Shown: positions 34,271-46,529 of the stretch, one piece after another
Layout of the letters: each line of letters begins with the position of its first letter
Numbering within the stretch: the stretch's first letter is position 1
Origin: Lethocerus indicus
Taxonomy: Eukaryota; Arthropoda; Insecta; Hemiptera; Belostomatidae
Reading direction: 5' to 3'
NCBI GenBank assembly: GCA_019843655.1
Contig: JACDQD010000006.1
Location: 26,988,246-27,052,245, forward strand
Length of the DNA stretch: 64,000 bases
Translations under genes and position numbers: made by a program
Notes under the pieces: model-generated
What the model saw: the letters and a program-made list of their open reading frames with translations, nothing else
Databases searched by the model: none
What the model was told of the DNA's origin: nothing

Positions 34271-37238
34271 GTAAGTGGAACTTTGTCTTCCCGCAATATT
34301 AAAGTTTTCCTGCTTCAGTATCAGCACTCTGAAGTATATATGGGCTTTGAATGTGTAAACTACGTCGATTTAAAAAAACCAATTAATATTGATAAAAAAA
34401 CTTTGAAACTGTGAAAAATAACTGACTACAGAATGAACTTCTCTCAGAGAGTTGAGTGAACGAAGAGAGCGTACGCAAGAATGTACGCTGATGCGATGAA
34501 CGTAATCCAATTTTGAAATTCTCTTAGTGATTAATAATGGCTGAGATATTATGGAAGAGGCACTAAGATGCTAGAGATTACGGTTCTGGATGAAACATAA
34601 AATGGCTACTCTGCGAATCTGTCGGTTTTTACCCGTAATAAACTTGTAACATAATTCCGGCAATTTTCGTGTGAAAATTCGTACGTCCGTCGTTCCGGCT
34701 CCTGGCTTAGATCTATAGAAGTAGTCGAGCCGACGAAGTACGACCTCGCAGCTGTACGGATACATAAAGATCTTAAGATGATGAATCTTAAATCTTATCA
34801 AGTTGATGAATGGAGCCCGAGCGTTTGTGAGTTGGAGCGGCTATTGTGAGAGATGAAACTCTACTCCTCTTCTCTGTGTCGTCATTCCACTTTTCGTTGG
34901 GCCAAAAGTTTCACAACTGGTTTCTGCGTTCCTAATTGACGCCTTTCGACTCCAATCCCCTCTGTTCCTTGACCCTATTTGCATACTACAGGTAAAGTCG
35001 ACTTAATCATTTTTTTTTCCGGATAAAAATACTGGACTTGAGCTTAGTGTATGTTTCCTTTTTGTCGCTGAAAATACTCCAAGTGGCAAAGCAGTAGATA
35101 ATTTGAATTATAAAGAAGATAATTACCAGCCTACGATGAACTATTATTTTTCTCTGTCATTTTGCAATTCGGTGCAAAATTGCGCCTGTCGCAACAATAC
35201 CTGCAGAAAACATATATAAAAACAGATTAAAACGAGTAATAAAACAGAATTCCTACTGATATTGATTTTTATCAAACCTTAATTTAATTGAGACGCACTT
35301 CAATCGATCATATATATATATATAAAAACCTTCTCGTGTTGTTGCGATCAGTGTCGTGTGGGTGTGATTTAACTTTTCAATAACATGACATTGCCGGTTA
35401 TGGCCATTGCAACACCCACAGCGGTATCTTCCTACATGAGCTTCTTCCTATAAAAACAATTTGCTAATAATTAGACAATTTTTCTCCCACGCGTTTTACC
35501 GACGAGATGTTTCCGTCCCTGAATTTCACAGGATTTATGTAAACTTAGACGCGAGACTTCTATCTCGCGTTTATTTTCAATCTAACTACTGTCTACCGAT
35601 TATGCAATATGATGAAATACTTGACATAAACGGATACGGAACGGCGACGTGTTCTCTCCGCCGCCTACCGGGCCCTGTTTCTCGGGATTAATAATAGTGT
35701 CGTCGGTGTTGAGAACGAAATTTCCGTCGTCCAATATGTGATGTGTATTCAAATTGACGTCTGAAAGTCGTGCATTTGCGCCTCGCTTCAACGACCATTT
35801 GTCATCTCAGTACGGCCCTAACGATAAGCAAAACTCATCGAATACAGGAATTAACGTCGATTAATTTAATCTACGTCGGTTTGGAGTGTCAATTTTGTTT
35901 CTCCGTTTTCGAAAATCGACTCTTATCCGTGCGTATATTGAACTCGATTTTTTTTCCATGAAATTGAAAATGTGTGAAGAACCTCCATGGTAAGTGGAGA
36001 TGAAATTTCAATAGGCCTATTCGCAAAAGACAATATAATTTTTATGTTTTTTTTTTATGGTCATATGTTGTACCAAATTTATTTTTTACATTGACAAGCG
36101 GCGTATTCGAGTTTCCCATCGAAAAAGCAATAAATGTCATCTCCGACGAGTGTTCGATTCGGCTTTTAATAACATTCGCGATTCATCGACGCTCTTGATA
36201 TTATTAAAGTGTTATTAATAAATTACTCGTTGTTTGCACTGGTGTAATATCTCTGGGAGTGTCCAGTTCTGCCCTTGACATATCGTGAAATCGCGTAACG
36301 CCAAATAACTTTTGCAATAATCCGCAGCACATGCTTTAGTGGATTAGTAATAACATCGTGTCGTCTTCAACCGAGAGTTTTGGAAAAAGGCCGCTCAAAA
36401 ATTCTTTATTTAATATTCAAGGAAAATACGATATATATACGCTGATTTTACATTATTTTAATACGATTATTGACCAGAATTACCCAAAAATTATGGTGTT
36501 GGCGCATTCCTCAAGTTAGGTTTAAGTTAGGTCTATTCGGTTAATCGAATTTGACCCGATGCCGTTCCCACTGTAAAACTATTCTGGCGGCAATACGACG
36601 CATAAATCCTGTATATTTTCATATTAATCGCGTGTAATAGGACTATAGTCTCTAAGTCGCGTTTAAGTCTGCGGATTCTTTGATGGAAAAATTAATTGTA
36701 CACGTCGTCAGTTTCATTCTCCTCTTGCCGATTCGGTCTTAGCGAAATCTACGGCATTACCGACCATTCGCAGACCATACAGAACAATATTTTTATGCGA
36801 TAAATATCTCGTATAGACGCGCTGCCAACTTATACATATATTTTACGACCTATTTTGACGAAAGGCCTGTCCATTTACTGTAGATTCCGGGCTATCGGTC
36901 GCACGCTCCGATTCTTTCACGGCTCTCTCAGACGTGAAATTACGCCGTGAAATGTCCTCCCGACGTCCGTTTGGACTGTTTATTTATTTACTTTATATTG
37001 GCCTCAATCTACCGGCGACAAGTTCAACAGGATATTTTCTCTGTCCGTTATTCGTTTACAAAAAAAAAATTAGTATGTTGTAATACAGAAAATCGAGCGA
37101 ATTTATAATTAGCGATGTTCAACTTGACATTAACTACTCAGCCTTGAAGAATGGTTGGAATGAAGGCTGACGATAAAAGTGTTCGGATCGGCCTTTCTCC
37201 CTACTTACTTATTGTCAGTTTGGTATTATACATTTTAC

Positions 37239-37282
37239 AGACCGGTTACGGCACCTCGGTGTCTTCAGTAGCGTCCTCTCTC
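37239..37282. mobile_element. Hairpin element scrap (diverged)
   Basis: AGACCGGTTACGGCACCTCGGTGTCTTCAGTAGCG resembles the arm segment AGACCGGTTTCGGCCGCTCGCCATCTTCAGTAGCG. Confidence 0.5.
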
Positions 37283-37884
37283 CACTTTTACTGTAGAATA
37301 GCTTTTGGTTACTTTCAGTGGGTACGAAATAGTACGTACAATCGTCGGATTCTACGCTCATGAAAATGAAATTCACATTATATATATTCCCGGTTATTTA
37401 TTCGACAAATAAATAACCTCGTTCATTGCTTCTAGTGATTCGGAAATCGATACAATTAAATTTTCTCCCTGAAGGGAAATATCACTTGCAGCTTTATAAT
37501 GGCAATGAATTGTGTATGCAGAAATTGTTATTTACCAGCTAATGCTTTGAAATGAAATTTAAAAAGCGTATTTTTCGGAATACATTCTACAGATAAATGA
37601 ATATAAACCGGTACGGAGTTTATCAATTTTTCTTTCTACGGCCATAGTGTAATCGATAAAATGTTTAAATCCTTTCTTACGGCCGGAAAGGGAACGTCTG
37701 TCTTTCATCTTTTCGAATCGTATTAAATCTGAATGGCCAACACGTGGCCGTCATTGGTCGTCTTCAGCCGCCTTTGAAGAACCGTCCGTCCGAGCCTGTA
37801 AATTATACCGTCTCAAATCCTCTTATCTGGCCGTTTTTTTTGCCTCTCTTTGGGATTATACCGATAATCCCGCATCGTGTAGAC

Positions 37885-37901
37885 GATGATGATGATGATG
37901 G
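37885..37901. repeat. (GAT)n microsatellite
   Basis: Five consecutive GAT units. Confidence 0.85.
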
Positions 37902-39441
37902 GGTGGACCCGTATCTTAACTTGACTTGCAACACGATTCATAATAATATGTGGGGTGGGGGTGGGGTTTTTCAAATCTGAAATTTAAAATTTTCATTCCT
38001 ATTTAAAATTCAATGCTACATTTGTGATAATTTGAAATGTGAAATGAGGACGTTATTTAAAGATTTACACATTTCAAATACGCCAGGGTCGTTCCACAAC
38101 CATGTTTTTCCGGAAATTAGAAATGTCGATTTTATTTTACAGCTATTCACGTAGGGAATTATATGTAATGTTTATGGCATTTTCTAGGTCCTGGTTTTAT
38201 ATTTTATACGTTAAATACTTCGGTTTACCGTCACTAAAGTTACTAAGTCTAGAATTTACCCAACGTTTTTCCGAATTTGACTATGACACCTGATATCTCA
38301 CCTGTTTCTAGACTGCCGTGTACCGGAATTGAGTTTTTCCCTTTAGCCGTGGTGACCCTATTAAGAGCGCCTTTCTAATAATCACACTAATGATAGGTTA
38401 AGTATCCCCGAAGCCTTTCTAATCTAGGCCTGCCTCGTATTCGTATTCCAGTTGGCATTATTTGACACGGCGGGTTCAAGCCGCTTGCGACAGCGATATA
38501 TCGCGTTTTTGCAATCGAAAATTCATTAGTAAAATTGAGTGGGAACACATTTCTAATACAGATCTATTCTCGCTTTGGACGTGCCGCACTAAATATGCTG
38601 CATATATGTTGTGATATAACGAATTCGACGCGTATCGTTCAATTTTTGGAGTGATTTTCGGAGTTTAAGTAGGCATAATCTCCAGAAGTGTTTGACAATT
38701 TGACTCTAATATAATTTTTTTACTATCCCCTTTGCTAAACTGATCACGTAGAAATCCGCTGTTGTATACGCTGTAAAAATTGGAAAAACGCCGAAATTTT
38801 GCCAAATATTGTTGGGAACAATCGATAATGTTCAATTTCGTAGACCAATATTTTGCGAATCTATTATAGAAACGGGTCTGAATTATACGTAGACCAATCC
38901 GCCGTTCTCCGATTTAATCGTCTTCTGCCGACCCAGTAAACAAGTGCAATTAGTGCAGCGTGCACTTGTGCGCATGAAAAATAAAATTTGTATTTTTAAA
39001 AGCGCCTCGGTTAATTACGAAAAAATTATTTAAATAGACGGTATAAACATTGTATTACAGCATCGTTAAAACGTAGAATCGTTTTGAAATGTTGTATAAA
39101 AGGTAGATACGAGTTGTAGCGTTATCTTTGTGATCCCCTGTTAGATTAATTACCTTAAACGTCTCGGTCGGTTTTTTCTAAGTTTAAATCTTGATTTACG
39201 AAAGTAGGTATGACGTAATGTTGGTCATGCGATCTTGATTCGTTGGATCTTCTGTATCCTCTCACTGATATAGACTGATACGTTTCGCCGTTTCAATTTC
39301 GTTTGCACGAATAGGATCAGTTTGTGACAAATCCGGCCTAGTTTTAAGGTTGATACCGGCAATTTATAACAGGCTCCGATAATTCTCTGCGGTTTCTAAT
39401 CGGCTGTTGGAACTTGCGGCTTTGTGTGTTGCATAACCGAG

Positions 39442-39524
39442 TTTGTCCAAGAGTCGAGGGTGACCCCGGGGCCCGGTCTAAAGTTCACCGCCGGCGACGA
39501 CGACGACGACGACGACGGCGAGAA
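39442..39524 (+). CDS. Candidate exon with Asp run
   Basis: A GC-rich segment with the frame FVQESRVTPGPGLKFTAG, then seven GAC-encoded Asp, then GE and AA|GTGAGA as a possible donor. Without splicing the frame stops immediately (GEK-stop), so it could also be a C-terminal end. A TTCTAAT branch-point-like element lies about 40 nt before the AG at 39440. The frame is phase 0 to 2, unlike the other exons. An alternative frame gives poly-Arg, and on the minus strand the repeat gives poly-Ser. Confidence 0.25.
39495..39518 (+). repeat. (GAC)n trinucleotide repeat
   Basis: CGACGACGACGACGACGACGACGG: seven GAC units in the candidate exon frame. Confidence 0.9.
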
Positions 39525-42500
39525 GTGAGATCATCGCGGCCCTCCATTATACACGTATATACAGCCGCACCCGGGAGCGTTTTAGAAAGTTGCGCCCCTC
39601 AGGAAACGGCCGGTTCCTCCTTCTTGTCTTCTGAAAAATCGACATAATTCCAAATATTAGAGCGACAGAGAAATTTATTCACGGAAGCGTTTCGCTGATG
39701 CGTGTTACGCGGGCTCTTGAACTTTCTAGTCTGCGGGAGGCGGGACAAAAACCGGTCCCGCGTCTATTCCCCAAGTATCTAATTACCGGGGAAAAAATCA
39801 GCACATCGGCAGAATATCAGTTAAATTTTAAGAGACTTTGATACCAGTTTCTGCAAATTCGAATACTACGTTCAATATATCAAATACAATATCACTCAAC
39901 AGTACACAGACATTATACCACCTTAATCTACCACCATTTTAATCTAAAGTCTAAATACTCGAGTTTAAGCTTCTGCAGGCACAGTATACAATCAGTATAA
40001 AACAATAAAAATGGATGTTCTATAAATGGATATTTTGTAACTAATCTGCAATCACTATAAGCGGTATACGTTCAATGATAAATACCTTGATTTCTGGCGA
40101 GAAGTATCTTTTTTTCTCTCGTTAGAAGGACGCAAGAAAGTTATACTTTATTATTTAAGCTGTTATTTAAGAGGCCCACTTGTTTATTATAGCGAACGCC
40201 TATTAAAATTTGGCCGAATGACATCAACCTAGTGGCGATGGCGCAACTCGGAACTGTACCACTTTCAAATATCCTTTGTTTAAGCCTAAGCACTGAGATA
40301 AGCGCTCGGCATAATCACTGTATACACTGTATCGTGATTAACGGCGGTTTTGATATATCTAACGCGCGTATTATTTTCGTCCACCGCCAATATTATAACT
40401 ATAATTTCTTATAAAAATGCCGACCCAAGGCCTCTCCAGTCCTCGAAGGGAGCCCCGCCCAGCCATTAATTGTCCGTAAACGTTCTCGGAGTATTTCTTT
40501 TTAATTCCCTCGATTTTTCATCAAATTCGTTTTTCACCCGCGGCCGGATCGTAATCCGCGATACCGGCGTAATTGTACGGCTTTTCGTTTTTACGCCGTC
40601 CCGAAAACAAAAAATTAAAACGCGGATTTGCCGAACCCACTCGCCCGGTTTGGAATCGCGTCCATTGGAGGAAATTAAAGGTGTATATATAAAATTTGGC
40701 GAGAGTTGAACTTGACACGGGTTAGCCCAATTGGGACGGCGTCTGCAGAATTCTATGCGGAATTGATTTAGGACGCGCATAAATCCTCTGTACGCCCAAC
40801 AATCACTTGTTATCCATAATGTATTTGTACTAATAAATTCTTTAAAAAAAAGGTTTTCACACAAAAATTCGAAGTTAAGATTATCGAACGGATATGTTGG
40901 GTCTATCGAAACTTCCCGGTCGGCGCGATTGGTAAATTGGTTGGATGTATCATCGGTGCTTTCTCTCACCTCAAGTTTGCGTGTCATGAATATTCATTAT
41001 TCTCGTCCATTGAGTGATCAACAACCAACCATCACGACCGCCATCGGGGCGCATCGTTTTTTTTTTCTCCCCGGGGTGAAAGGACTTTCTTCTGACCTGT
41101 GAGACTCTTCTTCCCCCCCGTTTCTCGCCTCCGTCTTTCCCCATCCGCAGGTGATTACCTTTCAGGAACCGCCTCGGTACCGGGACCCTATTGTCATTAA
41201 TTAGGGACCATTGTCGGGGCCACTCGCTTTTCAAGTCGGTAGTTACAGCGTTTCCAACGCTTTCGGCAATAGCCGGACTCCTTACCGAGGATCAAAGGTA
41301 CAATGGAGGAACGGTTAAAAGGCCGACGCACGCTGTTGGAATATTTAACGAAATAACGTTTCTTCGGATTTAAAAAGTTGTAATTGCGGCTGGAAAGTAG
41401 AAACATATTTCCTTTTAAACTACTGACTAGAAATTAGTCATCTGTCGCTTTTGTGGCCTTTTCTCGTAATCGGTTCCGGCTTCTCACCTTCCTCAGTAGC
41501 ACTCCACCAGCAACGTGTATTAGAGAGAACAAAAATATACGTACCTTCTTGTTTGGGGTTTGTCGTTAATTTATTTCGTAAATCTAAAAGTTCGTTGTCA
41601 TCCCTTCACGCTTCTATCGTATTTATTTTTTCAAGTCGCCCGACGACGACTCAGCGATTCTAAGATTTCTCTCTCTCTCTCTCTCCTCACTCCCATCCCG
41701 ATTCACTCCTTTTCACCTTCAAAGCTCCAAACTTGGTTTGTCACGTAAGCTGTTTTCCAGTTAAAAGCCCTCCTCCGTCTTTCGGCTGGAGAGATCCAGA
41801 GAGGTACGTGAGGGAGGCCGCTCTCCAGCTCAATAGGCGGCCACTTTCCCATAGTTCCGAACTCATTCCGGGCATTGTTAACTGGCGTTCATTCTCCAGT
41901 CATCTTCGCATATCCCTAATCTATGAAAAAAAATATTGTTTCGAACTACCTTAAGAGGCGTTGACATAATTCGTCCCGTGAATACCGAAATCTGTCATGG
42001 AAACGTTGAAGCACCGCAGGAATCCTTCATTTTGAATATTTCGTGTTTTTTCATAAGGATTATCTGTCCGTAAGGTGGTGCTTTTGAGGTACTGATAAGA
42101 GATCAGTACCTGATAAGAGGCAGAATCGCACTCCAAAAGGGAATTTTTCGACCGTAAAAAAAACGAACGTCAGGTTAATTCGTTTCTTGTTCCCGTATAA
42201 TTGGGGGGGGGGGGCCGCGCCGGCTTCATTATTACTCTTGGACCGGAGAACCGTTAACCGTCGGGTATTATGCATTCTCCAAATAATTTCCGCCAGCTTT
42301 TATCCGCCTCGGGTCATAAAATTTAAACGGGATCCCCCTTTCGTTTCGAAGCCTTGGAACAGCGCTCTCAAGGGAAAATCTACAATTGGGAATTGCCAAC
42401 AGTGAAACTGTAAATTCTAATCGAACCCGAAAATTTCTTCGATAATGCTGAATTTTCGACCTAATACTTTTGCCGCTGACTATAATCTGTATTATACTTA

Positions 42501-44742
42501 TATATACGTATTATATGTTATAATAAATAAAGTGGAGAAAGCTCAATGTGCCACTGTGACCAACCGTGTTGGCAGCTGCCACTGCCAGTTCAGTTATCAA
42601 CCCGGAAATGAACGATGAAGCCTCCGTCTGACATTTCTGGCGTATGTCGCAAAATTAATTTTATACTGGCATATTTGCAAATGTCCATTAGCTGTATCCT
42701 TTAAGTTTCGACCACCAACTGTATATCACAAAAAACAGAACTCATACCTCAGAAAATGTTATCTTGAAAGAACATTTAATTCAACATCTGCGATTCAAAG
42801 GATGGAGCAATACGAAGAATGGCATATCCTGAACTTTATCTCGACGCGCTCGTAAAGGTTCACTAATTGGACGTAATGGCGGGCAATTAAAGTTGCTCAA
42901 TTTTATGTCGGAACGAAATGGAAAGTTGTTCGTTTTCGTCGAAAGAAACGAATCGCGCCCCCGATAACTCGATACACGGCGCTCTTCCCAATTACAGCGT
43001 GTACCGTTTATTATGTACTGATTTACCGACAGTTGCAATGCTAGTAATTTAGTTTGGATATTTCTGCGGTTTAAACCGTCAGTTGGTACTCAAGATGCCG
43101 GTTCCCGAAATATTGCGCGTGTTGAGAGCTCTTCTCGGGCTGGACAGTCTGGAAGGTGTCCAGAAGCGGCAGTTGTCCATGTTCCAGTTTCTGTCCGTAT
43201 ACAAATATAAACATATCGCCCCCTACCAATATCGGATTCCCTTCTTGGAGTAGATCCACGACAGAGGATAGCTCTGTTATTGTTGCCATAACTAGGAGAT
43301 CACGCCTGGGAGAGGTCCCGTTTTTAAACTTTGCCCGTCGAACGGCGTAGAAGGGGGCTTCGAGTGGCCGTGAACTTTCAGTCCTTTATTTCTATTACAG
43401 CGTCCACGATTTTGCAATTGGCGAAATGGAATTTTTCAAGGTATTAATATTCAGAAAAAACATCAGTCACACACATCTATACACGAGTTATGGTCAGATA
43501 TCTGGGTGTAAACATTTACCTTATTTGTCTATAACACTGTACGCCATTTTGAGGGATTTCAAATTTCACAAACAGTTAACAGTTTCATCCAGTTAACGGG
43601 GTAAATCTATAGAGCTAAATTATTTCAAAATTCTCCGCGCAGTATACGCACAGTGTGCTTCACTGAATAAAATTGTTACTTCGGTAATAAACATAAGCGT
43701 AATAAAAAATTCCATTCAAGCGCGACGGAAATTCGAACCCGATGTATCAAATCTACGGCGTGTAATAAAATATAGGAAGTATAATGTTAAATATTATGTA
43801 ATATAGTGTAAGTTGGTGAATTACCTGTGGGAAAAATGTTTTCCGGATCGAAGGGGTACAATGAATTGATGTAAATCTGATTTAAAAAAAAAAAAAACTG
43901 GATACATCAATTGCACTGATTGTCGAAACAATTCTTGAGAGACATATAACACTAAGCACGCGGTTTTATTCTGTGCTAGACCGGTTTGAAGAGTTCTAGC
44001 GTAAAACCGAACAACCGATAGGATTCCAATTATATTAATTTTACGTCAATTAATTGTAGAATTACAAATCTGTTTTTTTTGGTTGTTGGGGGGGGGGAAT
44101 TCTCTCCGATTTTTCTTATCGGTATAAACTAAGTTATATATCCGTGTGCGGTGATTTCATGGAAGGGCCAAAGCCCGACTTTATTCTGGAATGCGGTACG
44201 TCCAGTGTATAACTGGAAAACGCTTTCGAAAAAGTGGCCTCCGGTCACCTTGACATTATAGCGTCTGTCCATTCTGGCGTTCCTCTTCGGCAATTTAAAT
44301 CGGCGCCATTTCGATCGAACACTCGTATCGGTTTCCCGAATATAAATTTGTAGATATCCGCAGGGAAATTGTACGGACAGCGAGGAAATTTCGGCTTCCG
44401 ACCGCCTACGACCGTGCACCGGACAGGAAGACTTTCGCAATTCTAGTGGAAGACATTGAGGGACCCCCCCTCAAGGGGTTTCTCACAGTCCGTTGGGGTA
44501 TACGGAAATGTCGAGGTCGGAAATGTTTACCTTCCATTTCAGCGCGGCACTTGCGATGTCGGACCCGCCTGTCATAAATGCAAATACATCGACAAACGGC
44601 TTATTTTACATCGTTTCGTCGCCGCAGTAGAATTACGGTCAGTTAAGTAAGTAAAGTGACTAGAGTTTGTCGGTTGTTAGCATGGAACATGGTTCCATCG
44701 CAACCGATGCTTAAAATTAGTTTATTTATACGTCCAACATAA
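39525..44742. other. Long non-coding stretch
   Basis: Holds the longest ORF of the window (173 codons, minus, 40466-40987), unrecognised. A strong pyrimidine tract with CCGCAG lies at 41101-41150, but a stop follows within 18 codons in every frame. There is a CT run near 41671-41685, G-tracts near 42206 and 44087, and hairpin scraps near 41460-41502 and 43976-43992. Confidence 0.35.
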
Positions 44743-44746
44743 TTAA

Positions 44747-45425
44747 CTCGTTCGCTACCAACCGTCACATATATGTGACACGGTTTTTTTTTTACCACAG
44801 CCCAACGTCACACATACGTGACAGATATTTTTGCACAATTTACAAAGGCACGTTTGAACATGTTGAGTATTGAACAAAATTGTTAAGTTCTAAAAGTGTA
44901 AAATGTACGAAGTCTGTACTCGGTCTGCTGTACATTAGATTATTTAGAGTCTTTATAACAGTTGAATAGGTCGTTTTAGCAGGGTTAGTGAAATTAACGG
45001 GCAATAAGTTAAATTTAAAAAGGAAAAATTTTATATTAAAATTGTTATGTAAGTAGCTAGATATAAGCGAGCTATAAAAATTATTATTACATTTAATATT
45101 TTTTAACGGAAACATATCTCTCAACAAAATGACGAATTTTCGTAAAATAAAATGAATTTCGTATCGATAAATTGTATTTATATTTTTTTGTCTTATAATT
45201 TCTTCTAATTTAATATGACACATATATGTGACACGTGGGCTACAGCGTTTAGTTTTTATCTATAGCCCGGCATCACATATTTGTGTCAGTTTAAAAGAAT
45301 ATTTATTATACTTTTTTAGACTGTTCTAAATACACAGACGTAAAATCTATTCCAATTGATTTCATATAATCGCGAAAAAAATCTTGGGCTATGGTGGATG
45401 TTTTCTCCAGAAGGTAGCGAACTGG
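44747..45425. mobile_element. piggyBac-type MITE (679 bp, TTAA-flanked)
   Basis: TTAA at 44743-44746 and 45426-45429. The inverted ends are CTCGTTCGCTACC and GGTAGCGAACTGG. Palindromic subterminal motifs recur: TCACATATATGTGAC (about 44767), GTCACACATACGTGAC (about 44807), GACACATATATGTGAC (about 45216) and ATCACATATTTGTGTCA (about 45271). The AT-rich interior has only a low-complexity 127-codon minus ORF and no transposase motif, so it is non-autonomous. Confidence 0.92.
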
Positions 45426-45429
45426 TTAA

Positions 45430-45845
45430 GAGTAACTGGAACATATTTTGAAAATACTAATACATAGAGGTTGATATTCGACTTTTCTTCTGATATTCAC
45501 CATGCACTATGAACGGTGTCACAGATTGCCGAACGCGTATTCCGAATACATTTAGAAGTGTTACATGAGGGTCTGCCGTGGTTAATTGTAAATTTTAAAA
45601 AAATCGTCGGGGTCGACGACCCCGATTCGTTGTCGAAGTACCGACCGATCGATAGCAGATTTCACCGGCCTCAATAGACACAAGGGCCCGGCCTTTGGAC
45701 GGCCGTTTGTCGGCACTTTCCCGGGGGTATCATTAGCGGATATTCGATGTTGGAGGCGCCGCGGAGGGAAGATGCGGATACGGGGGGTCAAGCGGGGGGT
45801 GGACCGCCGAGAGGGGGTTGAAGAAATCGGGGTTGAGTGCGCACG
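45430..45845. other. Non-coding stretch
   Basis: 45600-45840 is GC-rich with a perfect inverted repeat GTCGGGGTCGACGACCCCGA at about 45605. No gene recognised. Confidence 0.4.
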
Positions 45846-46012
45846 GAATAATCGTTATTAGGCGGTTATAAATCACTTTATTGCCTCGCATTATTACACC
45901 GAATTCCTCGGCCTAATCGATACAAGAGGATACTTTAAGGTTGTAGGTCTTTTATTAGTTTAGAATACCTGTTTCGTGGCCTGCGAGGGGTTGGAATACC
46001 GTAGATTTCGTG
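45846..46012 (+). repeat. Dispersed repeat R-C copy 2 with hairpin tail
   Basis: Matches 29145-29322 including the hairpin left tail (AATACCTGTTTCGTGGCCTGCGAGGGGTTGGAATACCGTAGATTTCGTG), then breaks off where the arm should start. Confidence 0.9.
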
Positions 46013-46279
46013 GTTTTCTCTCTGTTGAAAATACATTTTTCCTCCCATCTTCTAATACATTAAACTGTCTGTTATGCTGATATATAATAGAGTTAATTAT
46101 TTATTGGTGGCCAAAATTGAGTTCACACGCGACGTCTAGTCTATACTATACAAAAAGGACAAGGAAAATATTTTCGATTTCTTCCCGGACTCCTCATTGA
46201 AATTATGAAAACTCTGAGTGTGTTGAGACGATTTTGAATTAGAGATGTGTCATTTTAATTACTCTCTAAATAATAAACG

Positions 46280-46525
46280 CCGATATAGATCGGTTTCGGC
46301 TGCTCGCCGTCTTCAATAGCGGTGTTAGTCAAATTGGCGCTTTGGACGTTTTTTGGACACGGACCGTGGATTGTTTGGACAGTACAAGTGACAGTGACAG
46401 TGCAGTGGGGATGCCGAGAATACATCCAAAGTGACTGACACCGCTACTGAAGATGGCGAGCAGCCGAAACCGGTCTAGCAAAAGACCGAACCAGCGAGAG
46501 GAGACAGAAACACAGGGAATCCACG
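46280..46525. mobile_element. Hairpin element, left end truncated
   Basis: Begins inside the left arm (ATCGGTTTCGGCTGCTCGCCGTCTTCAATAGCGGTG) and has the loop block ACAAGTGACAGTGACAGTGCAGTG. The complete right arm ends GGAGACAGAAACACAGGGAATCCACGG and is followed by TCTTTTATTAG. Confidence 0.9.
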
Positions 46526-46529
46526 GTCT

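Larger units (their letters stand above)
34271..39441. other. Long non-coding stretch
   Basis: AT-rich. Minor items: TATATATATATA near 35311, a diverged hairpin scrap near 36715-36760 (CTCCTCTTGCCGATTCGGTC), another at 37239-37282, and (GAT)n near 37885. Nothing coding is recognised. Confidence 0.35.

Noticed and set aside
40466..40987. 173-codon minus-strand ORF, longest in the window
   Set aside because: No recognisable domain, no splice context, and length within what chance gives in 64 kb.
41101..41205. Pyrimidine tract with CCGCAG acceptor
   Set aside because: Stops follow within 18 codons in all frames and no good donor is present.
43071..43289. 72-codon minus ORF containing GNPILVGGD, reminiscent of LINE endonuclease
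   Set aside because: The motif is not followed by the expected residues and no reverse transcriptase is nearby. Similarity is too short to call.
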